From Jackrogersella multiformis (Eukaryota; Ascomycota; Sordariomycetes; Xylariales; Hypoxylaceae), in the NCBI GenBank assembly GCA_902806575.1, contig CADCXD010000008.1:806001-870000 (forward strand): a stretch of 64,000 nt of DNA. Direction: 5' to 3'. Both the position numbers and the translations under genes were made by a program. The notes under the pieces were generated by a model. The model had not been told where the DNA came from and made no database searches. It saw only the letters and a program-made list of their open reading frames with translations. Numbering within the stretch: the first letter of the stretch is position 1; each line of letters begins with the position of its first letter. Positions 1-10,973 of this stretch are shown piece after piece.

Positions 1-892
1 AAATAGTCAGCCAGCCAGCTAAACTGCTACCTAGATACATGTTGGCATTTTGCTTTTTGAAATTTTGCATCAATGTAGTCATGATCATCGCATCGCAGTT
101 ATTCCCTGATTTGCCCATAAGTTTCATCAACCCCTAAATAGTAAAGTGTCAGTTAGCGTGAAATGCATATCTCAAATATCTGATAGATTCCTCGCACTTT
201 AAGCGCCTTGAGGAGTTCACGATGGAAAAGCTATTCACGTCACAACCAAACACGTATCAACACCATCATGACGTGTATATCTTCAGAAGAAGCCCTACAT
301 TTACATATAAGACTTAAAGAAAGATATGGCGTTTATCCTTATAATATTAAGCTATGTTTCGGCTAAAGGTTTGGTAGTACGCACTATCTTTAGGGCGTTA
401 ACAGGGAGCTATTTTAGATAACCTACTAGCGTTCGATCTGCAGTCATCGTTGTAAGGTACTCTACGGGTCTTATTACGTTTCTGTTACGGTTTAGTTAGG
501 CCAACCCCTAGCTACTCTATATGAGCTTTTCTACCTACCTATTCTGTAACGAATTTATGCAGATGCGTGTTGCTGGTTTGGTGGAATCTGCTTGTTACCA
601 TGAGAAAATGGCAACCGAGGCATCGTCGGGTTTCCCCATCGGCCACACATACCTAGTATTCATGTTTCATTCATCTGGTTTACACCACTGATCAATTGGC
701 GTTCATGCACGCTTGAATGCCGAAATTGCTTATCTTGACCACAAATCACCAACTAGGTAATATGCAGGAATACATACACGGAGGCTTTTCCGGAGTGAGC
801 TGGAGTGAGCTAAGGCACACCATGTCTTAGCTCGAGCATTATCATTGGCGGGATGGAAATATTGACTACCGAAAGAAAAGCCCCTAAGAATC
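1..892. other. Gene-free flank
   Basis: AT-rich sequence downstream of the VAO-type oxidase gene. No reading frame with ATG, coding bias or family similarity was seen on either strand. It presumably holds the 3' UTR and polyadenylation region of that gene. Confidence 0.6.
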
Positions 893-3076
893 CTACGAAG
901 ACGGCGCGACGCCATCCCCTTGAGTATTCTCGCCACTATCCTTCGTCATCTCCCATCCGCGATTCCGATACTTCTTCGGCCAGATGCCGCAGCGCCCGGG
1001 CGCCATGATGCCGTTGGGGTCTAGCGCGTCCTTGAGCTTCTCGTGGAACTTCAGCAGCGCGCCGTCGTTCCAGTTGTACGTCCCAGCGACCTGGTCCATC
1101 AGCACCAGATGCGTCCTGTACTCGCCGTAGCCGCAAGCCGCCGCGTCATCCACCAGGTGCCGCAGGCAGTCCAGCACATCCCTGCGGCGGCTGGGGTCCG
1201 CGCGGTCGTACACGAGCTCGACGATCAGGTGCATCTCGCGCAGGCCGACGCAGAACGCCGGAAACAGGTCGATGCCGAACTCCGCGTGCCGCCGCTTGGC
1301 CAGGTCGTACAGCTTCTTCGCGTCGGCGCCGCGGATTGGGCTGACGGGCGAGAAGGCGATGTGGGCGCCGTTGGGCATCCAGTTGACCCAGCGCAGCTCG
1401 TCCATCTCGGGAACCCCCGAGGCGATGCGGTCCCGCGCCCAGAAGTACTCGTCTTCGGGCAGGGTCTTCGGGTCGAGCCGGCGGGCGCCGGGGACCTTCT
1501 TGAACTCGGCGTCGATGATGGAAAGCTTGTACTGGCGGATGTGCGGCGGCCCGTATGACATTCCGTAGTAAACCCACGTGTGGTCGCCCATCGGGAGAGT
1601 GGCAGCAACGGCGTGGACTACATCGCCCGGGATCGTACCCTCGCCCTTGTAGTAGTCAGTACGCGGTCTGCCGCGCACCGCGATCATTTGCGTGACATGG
1701 CGCAGCTGCGCAACGTTCTCTAAAATGTTGCCAATCCGAAGCGGGCGAATGATCTCGATCTAATAGCAAATCTATTTAGCGTTCTGCCATTAAAGTCACC
1801 TTGGCTTATTATATTTACCAACTGCTCAAGATCTTCTTCCTTCTGAAAGGTATAACTCTGTTAAATGTAAGGTCAGCATTTCTAGTATCTATATTGGCTA
1901 ATATCATTCAAGTCTTACAAAGCTCTCATAGCCACCCGGATTGGGCATCAGCGTCATGCCCATCTTTGTCACAATACCAAAGTTAGACTGCGAGAAGATT
2001 CCACTGAAACCCGAGATAGTCAGCCTAAGATCATTGGAGTCACTCATGCAGGACGAGGATGGGTGACAGACTCAGAGTATGGTCCAAACCCGTAGGGAAA
2101 CGTCTGCCAGGTATTGTTTCCCGGGAGAGCTCCCATGCCCGTTCGGATAACCTCTCCTGTTGGAAGGACGACCTCCAAGCCCGCATGGCTAGCCCAATGA
2201 TCACCATAGGGCGTATAGCCTACGCCTCTGTCTACCGCGTTCCCTAGAACGGAACCGCCACCGACATCTGGCGTGTCGATCCAAAGATGGTCGTATCCTT
2301 TCGCTTTGATGGCGTCGTGGAGAGCAAAGTACGAGACGCCGGGCTCCAGGAGACACGTGTAGTCATCCGGATTTATATCAAGGATCTTGTTCATGCGCCT
2401 TCCTAGGTCAATGAGAACAGCTCCTCGCACTCTAGGCGCCGCACCACCGTATCCGACTGGTATCATTAGCACCCAAATTCCATCACGGCCCGGACCCAGC
2501 TGGTACACATACAATTTCGACCCATTGAGATGGGGCTAATGGGTATCTGGTACTTGTTTGCCCATGAAACGATCTGCTGAACTTCTTCAGTACTACTAGG
2601 GTAGACCATCGCCGAAGGCACTAGTTCTTCATCGCCGACCACTGCCATCAAATCGTGGGTATTCGGATCTGTCTATTTTAGCGACGATAATCTTCCAAGG
2701 TAGCAAGATTTAGCTTACGTTCCATATACCTATACCACCAGACCAATGTTAGGATATATTTTTAACACCAGGCAAGACTGCTGCTGATGGTGATGATAAT
2801 AACTACTTACCATCCATCCTTGAAAGGCTTATCATTGCGTTCGACGTTCTCTTCGCCTAGTTGCTTGCCGAGCTCACCAAGAGCAGCGAGGAATACCTGT
2901 TCATCAACACCATGGGGAATAACAGGAAGCTTGTTCCTCGTAGCCTTGGGTTTAGTTCTCGTTTCGAAGACGGCAGCTTTTGCCTTCCGAGCTGTCTCTA
3001 CCAGGTACTCAGGGATACCTGAATGCTTCTCCGAAAGGAGTGGCACGTCTGACTGAGCCTCATCTAAGAACGACAT
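893..3076 (-). CDS. VAO-family FAD-dependent oxidase (vanillyl-alcohol oxidase / 4-cresol dehydrogenase type)
   Basis: Flavoenzyme expected to oxidise para-substituted phenols such as vanillyl alcohol, eugenol or 4-alkylphenols. Seven exons are inferred: 3076-2811, 2719-2729 (11 nt), 2668-2513, 2456-2072, 2003-1919, 1857-1819 and 1759-893, which join in frame to 602 aa. The FAD-binding PCMH part carries GRNFGYGGAAPRV, GGGSVLGNAVDRGVGYTPYGDH and TGMGALPGNNTWQTFPYGFGPY. The C-terminal part carries REMH, whose His491 aligns with the histidine that binds FAD covalently in vanillyl-alcohol oxidase, the catalytic Tyr-Arg pair (YRTH, Y528-R529), and PNGIMAPG. No signal peptide is visible, so it is probably intracellular or peroxisomal. 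Apparent frame breaks near 2,500, 2,070 and 1,920 are explained by introns. The family assignment is firm; the substrate is unknown. Confidence 0.9.
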
Positions 3077-4209
3077 GGGATAGATTCCTACAGGGAGAAT
3101 GGACTATCATAGTTCTGAGTAGCTCAAGGACCAATACGATGGTTTTTCATTTTTATACCTATTTATATACATACCTCCCATTCACAGGTCGTCTGGCCAA
3201 GGCTATGGATGGGATGGAATCTGTTAGACTGTTACTACCCCGCAGGTAGCTAACCTCGTCAACGCATCTGCCGAATATTGACCCTGCATTATGCCGATTG
3301 ACCGGCGTATGAATGAGTATTATAACTCCGCTCTATTAGGGCGGTTTGTTTTGAGGAAGGTAAAAAATAAAGACTTTCTGGATTCAAAGAGAAGTCTCCG
3401 CGAAATCCTTCTCCAACTCCAGGGCTGTATGCATGTATAGAATACGTGTCATTTGCTAATTATTGGTACCTGTTGACTTGGAAGGCTAAGACGCCATATG
3501 CAGCAAAGACTCTTGATATGGACATAGGGGCCTAGGGAATTGATCTTGTAGGTTCGATGAGTGCCAACTGCTTGGACCGTCAATGTCATGTCCTTGGATG
3601 GTGAATGCTAACCCAAATATTTCGTCAGGGTATCCTCCATACGTTGACTGTATCGTTGACTACATCTCAACTGCGAACTTGAGAAATAACAAATCCCGAT
3701 GTCCATCCCCAGCGGACGATTGAGTACTTGTAGTGGTACCTAGGTATTTTCTGTTCAAGTCAGGTATTGAGGATGTAAGTATTCCTCACAAGCATCATGA
3801 ATAGATCTGGTAATAAGTCATAAGTCATAAGTCAGAAGATGATTGAAAGGGAAATGATTTCAATGGGGAATAATTATGTATTAAGAAGATTGATAACTTT
3901 GACAATGATAAAGGAGGTATGAAATAAAATGGCATGTACCTATCTAGAAAGGTATGTGCAGGTATCCGTTAACCCCATATATGGTATACGTCATACCTCC
4001 ATATTTTCTGCCCCTCTGCCCCTCTGCCCCTCTAACGCGTTACCCCACCGTGCATTCAGCTCAGGTCGTTCCTAGAATAGTCAAACTCTTTTCTCCATCC
4101 ATTTCTCCATTATTCATCATCCACCATCTCGGCACTCATCTGTGCTTTCCATCAGCAAGTAACACTCAAACCAACCACAAACGGCAATCACAAACGGAAT
4201 CCTTTCACA
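3077..4209. other. Divergent intergenic region
   Basis: Shared upstream region of the VAO gene (-) and the 181-aa gene (+). It contains three copies of a 7-nt ATAAGTC-like unit near 3812-3833 and three perfect copies of CTGCCCCT at 4009-4034, followed by CT-rich sequence of the kind common just upstream of fungal transcription starts. No gene was seen. Confidence 0.5.
4009..4034. repeat. Tandem CTGCCCCT x3
   Basis: Three perfect 8-nt copies plus CT, about 175 nt upstream of the ATG at 4210. It may be a promoter pyrimidine tract of that gene. Confidence 0.7.
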
Positions 4210-4755
4210 ATGTCGGGAGACACGATCCAACCCCCCACCCCGACCCAAGCCTTCGAGCTTGCCGTCAATCATGCCGCTCTCCTGCGCACCTTGTTCCTCC
4301 ACCCTCGATTCAAGTATGCCCAGCCACCAACTACGGAGTTTGTCAAGCCCGATATCGAGCAGACCCCAATGGCCCTGTTCTACGTCGCCGACTTCGTCCA
4401 GAACACGTATATCAACTACGTGCTCCCCTTCCTGCCAGCCGGAGCCACCCGCAAATGCAAAGCCATAGCTAACCCCTGGGCCTGGGCAGACCCCAACTAC
4501 AAGTGGGAATGGGAGTGGGACGCGCTGACGTCCTCCCTTAAGGAAGTGGACAGCGGTTACGTCAAGGAGTTTCCCACCTTGCCTAGCGACGACGCCGTCT
4601 CCAAGATGCGCGACATCATGGGCAGAGGATTCATGGCTCGCAAGATCATCCTCGACAACAACACCGACCCCAAAGCTCGCATGCTGGTTGGCGGACACAG
4701 CTTCGATTTCGGCGAAGAGGTGGCGAAGGCGGTCGAAGACGCATATTTTTGGTGA
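4210..4755 (+). CDS. Uncharacterised 181-aa protein
   Basis: Single-exon frame from ATG 4210 (context CACAATG, a good fungal start) to TGA. The N-terminal half is Pro-rich with PPTPTQAFEL and the pair PTTEFVKPDIEQTP. The centre is rich in Trp (WAWADPNYKWEWEWD). The C-terminal half is predicted helical. No signal peptide, transmembrane segment or known catalytic motif is visible. Codon use is GC3-rich compared with the AT-rich flanks, and pyrimidine-rich sequence lies upstream, which supports a real gene. I do not recognise the family. It faces away from the VAO gene with about 1.1 kb between them. Confidence 0.7.
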   Translation: MSGDTIQPPTPTQAFELAVNHAALLRTLFLHPRFKYAQPPTTEFVKPDIEQTPMALFYVADFVQNTYINYVLPFLPAGATRKCKAIANPWAWADPNYKWEWEWDALTSSLKEVDSGYVKEFPTLPSDDAVSKMRDIMGRGFMARKIILDNNTDPKARMLVGGHSFDFGEEVAKAVEDAYFW

Positions 4756-5342
4756 ATGTGAGGGACACGTCCTATCAATTCCAACGTCAACGGAGATTGG
4801 GTACGCGTAGCCAGCGCCAGCACCAGCACCATCACCATCACGGCAGTACACAATCACCTTCACGATCGCCATCTCGATGGAGCTTCGGCCTTCCATGTCC
4901 ACATGGTCGAATTGAACATAGCTTTTGATATCGTCAGGTTCAAGAGAAATCCTCTGTGCCTTATGTTGGCTTGAATACGAGAAGGATACCTACTAGTGCA
5001 TAAGTTCACAGATTAGGACAATAAAGAGACAAATTCATTAACAAACACAAACAGTGACAGTGATAGTGACCCTAGTTTTGATGTCGATGATCTATTATAA
5101 TTAGCGATAACACGGTCTAGGTTAGAATACCTAGCCTAAGGATAGTTCAACTGGTTTGACCCCCAAGCTTCCATCATTGACATTGTAAACAAACAATGTC
5201 CCCAATATTTCAGCAATGATGTGTATTTAATACCGACCTAGGAGGTATGTATCCATACCATGATCAATATTGCCCCTTTCTCTCTCAAATTATAATAAAA
5301 CACAAAATTTACAACAAATCCCATGCCGTAGTACACCCAATC
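4756..5342. other. Convergent 3' intergenic region
   Basis: Lies between the 3' ends of the 181-aa gene (+) and the 72-aa gene (-). It contains an AATAAA at 5020-5025 on the plus strand, plausible as a polyadenylation signal. No gene was seen. Confidence 0.5.
5020..5025 (+). terminator. Candidate polyadenylation signal AATAAA
   Basis: Consensus hexamer about 265 nt after the stop of the 181-aa gene. Fungal poly(A) signals are loose, so this is only suggestive. Confidence 0.3.
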
Positions 5343-5621
5343 TCACTTCCTACCAGCTCCCCTAGAATCACGAGCAGGATTTCCCTGGCCTCTGAACGCG
5401 ACGCCGGCACCTCCGCCTATGTTCGACTGGCTAGCACCCGCCATCGCGGCCTCGTTCCGCTGGCCCGCGCCTTGGGCCCGAGAAGCGAAGCCTCCAGACG
5501 ACATGTCGCCGCCGCTCTTGGCCTAGGATGTCATAGTCAGAAATGCGTGTTGATCAGCGCGGGTAGCTCGATAATCGCAAACCTGTGATGATTGGATTCG
5601 GGAAGAATCCCCCTTGGACAT
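5343..5621 (-). CDS. Small SMP/LEA-like stress protein, 72 aa
   Basis: Two exons, 5621-5583 and 5522-5343, separated by a 60-nt intron (GT...TAG) that falls between codons. The protein starts MSKGDSSRIQSSQ and continues AKSGGDMSSGGFASRAQ, then a Gly/Ala/Asn-rich hydrophilic tail ending GRK. The RIQSSQAK-GGDMSSGGFA(S/A)RAQ pattern matches, from memory, small fungal proteins annotated as seed-maturation (SMP)-domain proteins, thought to be disordered desiccation or stress protectants in the cytosol. It is highly hydrophilic, with no signal or membrane segment. An upstream out-of-frame ATG at 5637 could reduce translation if it is in the mRNA. Confidence 0.65.
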
Positions 5622-7389
5622 GTCCGTGTTTGCCCATGTCGACTGCTGATTTGACTCTTAGTGTTTGGTAATAGGTGAAGGCAGTAGGTATTGATTTTTG
5701 GTAGGTTGTGATAGATATTAGGTGCTTGGTCGTGATACGTGGATGGGATTCTTATACATGTATGATCGTGACATCAAGGTCTACGTAAAAGTTACGACAA
5801 TACCTTGTCCAGCGTAGGTAGGACATGTGAAAAGACGTAAACACCTCAGACGGTCCCAAGTTAATGTAAATACAGCGTGGTAGTTAGGAATGAACCTTAG
5901 TTAAGCTGTCATTATTCAGGAGGCATGTATTCTCCGGTATTCTTTGGATCTATACAGGAGGCAACTTATCAGATGTAGAATATCTGCGTTCACTCTGGAT
6001 TCGATTTCCTTTGCCTTTGAAAACTTCCATATTTGCAAAACTACAACCTTGGAAGTCTACTAGTCGTTATACATCAACTATCTAGATACCCAGGTGCCTA
6101 GGTACCTAGGTAGGTATAGCATATTTGATACTTCTTCTTTAGATTCCCCTGAAGAAAGGGATCCACAAGAACAGATGATATTAGGAATCGAGGATAGATG
6201 AACTACAAGTTTTGAATAATGACAACATAGATCAGAAGCTTGACTTCCCAAGAGCTAAGTCTCTTTTATAAGAACAATTTGCCTCGCAACAAAGCGGGTT
6301 AATGAAACATGGGATGTGATGTTAAGTCATATCATGACGAAAGCTTAACAACAGATATACGGACGTATTTTTTCACGTGAAAGTCCTTAACCTTACGTAA
6401 CAGATGTATTTTATTTACTAAATAGGTAGTCATGATGACCATAGTACCGGGATTTTCGAATCATTCCACTAGACACTCCACAATAGGTATCTATTCTAAT
6501 ACACCGCTAATGGCCTAATAATAGTATGTGGATAATAGTCCGTGGATAAAACCCACAACACCAAAGCACTGGGTGAACAGCGAACCTACCTAAATACCTA
6601 GGTACTCAAGCTCCAAGATCGTGATTCCGCTCGATTTTCAGAATTCCCACTTATTCGGTCGCTTGGTGTTTAAATTCCCCGGCTAGCTTTAGCTAAGCCC
6701 GGAGACGGCGACCACTAATCCTACGATGCGACAGTACGATACCTACCATCGAGCACCAAAAGTTCCCAGATCTGCCCATCTAGCCACCTAGAATCAGGCC
6801 ATTTTAACCATGTATAGCTCTCAACTTACATCTATCTAAGGTTTCCCGTGAGAGTGCGGCGGCTCGTTTCAGCAGAAGCTTGAATCCTTCGAATTCGGAA
6901 GTAAAATTCGGTCTAGTGGGAGCAGAGGTCTCGGCGGAGTGCTACCACAATGTCAGGCGATATCAAATGATCGGAATGGGTCTCTTATTGCTGATGTAAA
7001 GTCCAGGTTCAGATGCCGAATGCTAGGTATTTGAGACTATTATAGGATACGTGTGGAGACTATAGACTGCCCAGGTGCCCAGGCTATAGACTCGAGGTAA
7101 GAAATTAGCGTATGCCGCGAACTCGTAGCACAGCTTCGAAGATCAATCTCGTTGCAGATTGAGATACCGGTGCCAGCGCCGTGGTTAGTAACGACGCATA
7201 CCTAAGGCACAGAAAAGAGATCTGATGAAAGGGGCAAATTTGGATATCAATAAAATCGTAATGCTATCATATGTAATCGTTTCAAATGCCACCTATGTAC
7301 AACCGCCCAACCCCATGCCTTCTAAACCTCATTTTCCAATCGCTCATGATATCTTAAATCGACTATTAGTTGAGTAGGTTTCTAGTAAT
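5622..7389. other. Intergenic region
   Basis: Promoter side of the 72-aa gene and 3' side of the multicopper oxidase. It is AT-rich with several CCTAGGTA-type palindromes, the densest at about 6088-6118. No supported gene was seen. Confidence 0.5.
6088..6118. repeat. TACCTAGGTA palindrome cluster
   Basis: Overlapping CCAGGTGCCTAGGTACC/TAGGTAGGTA units, one example of the dispersed motif found in almost every intergenic region of the window. Confidence 0.7.
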
Positions 7390-9533
7390 CTAGCCTGTAT
7401 AATATTCTAGCACTAGCGGGTCGTAAGTTTCGTTACCATATGCATTACCTCCGTAGTCCATATATCCATCAATGTACGGCGGGGGGATTTCGCGAAGGAT
7501 CGCAAGCGCATCTCCGAAAACCCAGACCGTTTGCATGCCTGTAATCGTGCAAAAACGTCAGTATACCCATTCAGCAATAGATAGACGGGGAAAGGCTAGC
7601 TAAGAGGCTATAAATGCCAAGGAAATATTCATGTGTTAATTAAGTTAGCTTACCCATAATCATATGCTGCAGGATGTGGCAATGCATCATCCAGGCACCC
7701 ACGTTATCCTCTGTGACTCGGATCCTCCATGCTCGCCAACCAGATGTGGTGTTGGTGGGGCCCTTAGTCGCATACCGATGCAGCATTGTCGTGTCGCGCT
7801 TCATGGGCGTATAATTTTTAAAATGCTCCTCGTTGGCTATCGCATCGTAGCTCCCATTTCCCGCCCCGAGGTCCCAGTAATGCTCGCCATGCCCGTGCAT
7901 AGGGTGATATTCGAATCCGCCAGTAGGGCCCGAATTACTTTGCCATACGATATCGAGGACCTCGCCGACTAGGGCTGGGAACGCTCTTGTATTGGGATCC
8001 CATCCGTTGTTGGCAAGCGCTGCATCGTAATCCGGCGTCTTCCCTTCCATGTATGCTTGGATTAGATACGGCTCATAATGCAGCTTTTGCGCCTCGTCCT
8101 CGGTCCAGGATAAATTGTTCTGCCTACACCATTTGTCAGCTATCCTCTTGATATCTCCTGATAGCTAAGGTTGATGCTTACTCCCACACCAATGATCCGG
8201 TTACCGTGCCCCCATCGTATGAACCGTTGATGATGTCTTGGTTGACGGTAATGTGAAGAGTGCGCGTAACTTCGGAAAGCGTAGGGAATGGTTTGGTTAT
8301 TTTTAGCGGCTCGAGGGTATACTCTAACCACTTAGCTATTGAGTTCCCATCGGGTGGCAACGTGACAGGTGGTTTGCTAGGGAACTTCGGTAGACCGACT
8401 CCTTGCCGTTTGCTGTCTTGTGGTTCAGACAATCCGCGATTCAATATATTGTCTCTCTTCACCTTCGACGTCGAATTGCTGGAGCTGGTAGTAGTGTTGT
8501 ATTGTAGCAATGCATACCCTCCCATGTCTTGTGGCCGCCCACGGCTTTCGAAACGAAACCAGTATTGCCCATCTTTCCCATCTGCGTCCACCTCTTCACG
8601 AGTCTTCATCGTGATCAAAGCATCGAATCTCTGACCACTCCCTATTTGGATATGGTCTGTCGTGGCGGGCTTTGAGTAATGCCCATCAGCATTGATGATA
8701 GTTAGGTTAGCGTGACCCTCGATAGCAAATTGGACGAAAGATATGGCGGTCCCCCCAACGAATCGAAACCGGTAAGTTTTCGCAGGTTCCACGTCGATGA
8801 TATATGGCTTACAGGAGTCGTCGGGCGCGTCCTCAAACGACTTGTTTCCTGTGCGGTCGTTGAAAATCAACGCATTCGGTTCCCCTGACCACTTGAAAGG
8901 TGTGGCTGTAAGTCCAGTTTCTACCTCTTCGTCTGACTTCATATACCAGTCTGCAAAAACAACCGGGATGTCGTAGTCGTACTGGTATGGCGGCTCATCT
9001 TGGTCCTCCACTACTAGTAACCCATGTGCCGTGACTGCTTGGAACCCCATGTGAGAGTGGTAGAAATAGGTACCGGCATCGCCTACTTCGGGGTGTATTT
9101 CATAGTCGAAGTACCTGCCCGGAGCTATAGGCCATTGAGACACTATGGGCGTCCCGTCCGAGAAGGGCGCTGTTCGCATGGTGAGTCCATGCCAATGCTA
9201 AGTACCAAGTTGTCAGAGGCAGGTATATACCAGCATCTTATTCGAACAATGCCAACATACCACTGTGAAGTTTAGATCAGACATGTCATTGTACACTCTG
9301 ACCCAAGTTGTTTTCCCCTCTTTGAAGAACAGCGGCGGCCCGGGCATTGTGCCATTGAATACTACTGACTCGCGTTGCTCGCAGTTCATGGTGATAGTTT
9401 CGAAGGTTGCGTGGAGCACATATTCGGGCTGCCATGATGCGTCATGAATAGAGACCGTCGAGGCGACGGCGCATGTTTGCAGCAGCCCTACTTGAAGTAT
9501 TAACGAAGGTAACAGGCCTATATGCCACCGCAT
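7390..9533 (-). CDS. Secreted multicopper oxidase, fungal ascorbate-oxidase type
   Basis: Blue copper oxidase predicted to oxidise a small reductant (ascorbate, phenol or metal) and reduce O2 to water outside the cell. Four exons, 9533-9261, 9197-8182, 8123-7654 and 7538-7390, give 635 aa. ATG 9533 is chosen because the frame further upstream has no ATG and this Met starts a clear signal peptide (MRWHIGLLPSLILQVGLLQ, Ala-Ser cleavage). All copper motifs are present: HWHG (H92, H94), HSH (H138, H140), HPMHGH (H503, H506, H508) and HCHILQHM (H577, C578, H579, H583). The residue ten after Cys578 is Met588, the low-potential axial type. A Ser/Thr/Lys/Arg-rich linker with KR pairs lies between domains 2 and 3. 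The wording around HWHGLTMRTAPFSDGTP fits the fungal ascorbate-oxidase group better than classical laccases. Confidence 0.92.
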
Positions 9534-10080
9534 TTTGAAGCGACGAACTGATGGGCTCGCCAGGGAAAACAAGCTTGTAAACCTACCTAGGTAGCCATAT
9601 GAGACGGGTAGGCGTTAGATTATTTTATACGACTTCACGCGCCGGGGCATGTGAGCTAGAGCCGGTGAAAGGTGGATCTGTGGTCAGCTCGGACAGACAT
9701 AAGCAGCGATGGAATGATATCCATCTCGACTGCTACGGTACGTTCCCACAACCCTTGCAAGAGTGTAGTTTTTTCCCTGGTTGATTGGAATGTAACTAGC
9801 CAGGGGGAAGCACATGGAGATCTCCCATACACGCGAGATCATCCACAAGCTAGTAGGCTAGTTGGTTAAGGCAAACTGAGTAAGACCTAAAATGGGGTCT
9901 ACCCGTGCCCCTGCTGCCCTGGTAGTGGATCGGTTTCTGAAAATAGTTACGCAGCTGAGAGCTAAAGTGGATTCGGCTCGGAGGGTATGTATTTCACCAT
10001 ACGATCCGCCACCTCGATCGAGGAACTGTTGAGGACGGGAGACCACAATGGCATAATCCTACTACCACTACTACCGCCCC

Positions 10081-10104
10081 TGCCACTGCCACTGCCACTG
10101 CCAC
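10081..10104. repeat. Hexanucleotide repeat (TGCCAC)4
   Basis: Four perfect copies preceded by a CTACTACCACTACTACC-like run. A simple microsatellite in noncoding DNA. Confidence 0.8.
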
Positions 10105-10948
10105 TACCTGGAATATGTTTGCGAGCACTTACATGGTCAACGGAGACCGTACTCTTATGTCGGAGAGTCGGACTCGGAAATGAATGGACCAGCACGACGG
10201 CTCTAGCCGTGGAGCGCCTATGCATGCTGCTGCAGCTCCGCAGAGAACCAGGTGGTCTAATCCCGATATATTTAGACATTATATTTTGATCAATTCCCTA
10301 AATTCCGAGGACAAACACCTAACCAGACGGGAGTATCGGATCCAATGGTTTGCGATGATAAGAAGATGAAGCCGACACCGCCGCAGGTAACGCCGCTGAG
10401 TAACGGTTGGAGGAGATGCCAAGGGACTGCATCTCGATATTAAGAGCTACTCATGCCCGTATCGGCAATTGACAAAAGAATTATTATCCTATTTTGCCTA
10501 GTTCTTCCCCCCCCTTTGAGGAAGTAAATCTTACTATGAACCTGGTCAGTGTGGCAATTATAGTAGAAAAGATGAGTAAAAAGAGTGAGATGGGTATATA
10601 AATGGAGGGCACAAGTAGTAGAAGAGTAGTAGAAAAGACGTTGCTCACAATGATGAAAAGTTTAAAATGTAAAGGGTCAAACTAATTTTTGGAACTGGAA
10701 TATTTTAAATTTCAACGAGCGTTACCTAGTACCTACCAGGTAGGTCCTACCTCTGCGTAGCCCGTGGGGTGAGACCTGAGTCGTGCTATCCTCTCACTCC
10801 AGTACCTACCTAGGTACCTATATGGAAGTTACATACTAGTAGGTAGCCCGTACCTATGGAAGTTACATGCCTGGTACTAGATGTAATTACCTAGGCAGGT
10901 TAGTTGATTCCGGCGAATCCAATGAAATCCGCGAGATAACTCTAATAC

Positions 10949-10973
10949 TACCTACCTAGGTAGGTAGGTACCT
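10949..10973. repeat. TACCTAGGTA palindrome cluster
   Basis: Run of CTACCTACCTAGGTAGGTAGG type, palindromic around CCTAGG. Similar clusters flank it on both sides. Confidence 0.7.

Noticed and set aside
1908..2516. Apparent frameshifts in the VAO-type gene
   Set aside because: Each break coincides with a phase-correct intron (2457-2512, 2004-2071, 1858-1918), so the gene is intact as read.
9534..9572. TTG start adding 13 residues before the multicopper oxidase signal peptide
   Set aside because: Not an ATG, and the added residues would spoil a typical signal peptide that begins at ATG 9533.
10595..10602. TATATAAA as a promoter
   Set aside because: No plausible gene starts downstream on the plus strand within 1.5 kb.
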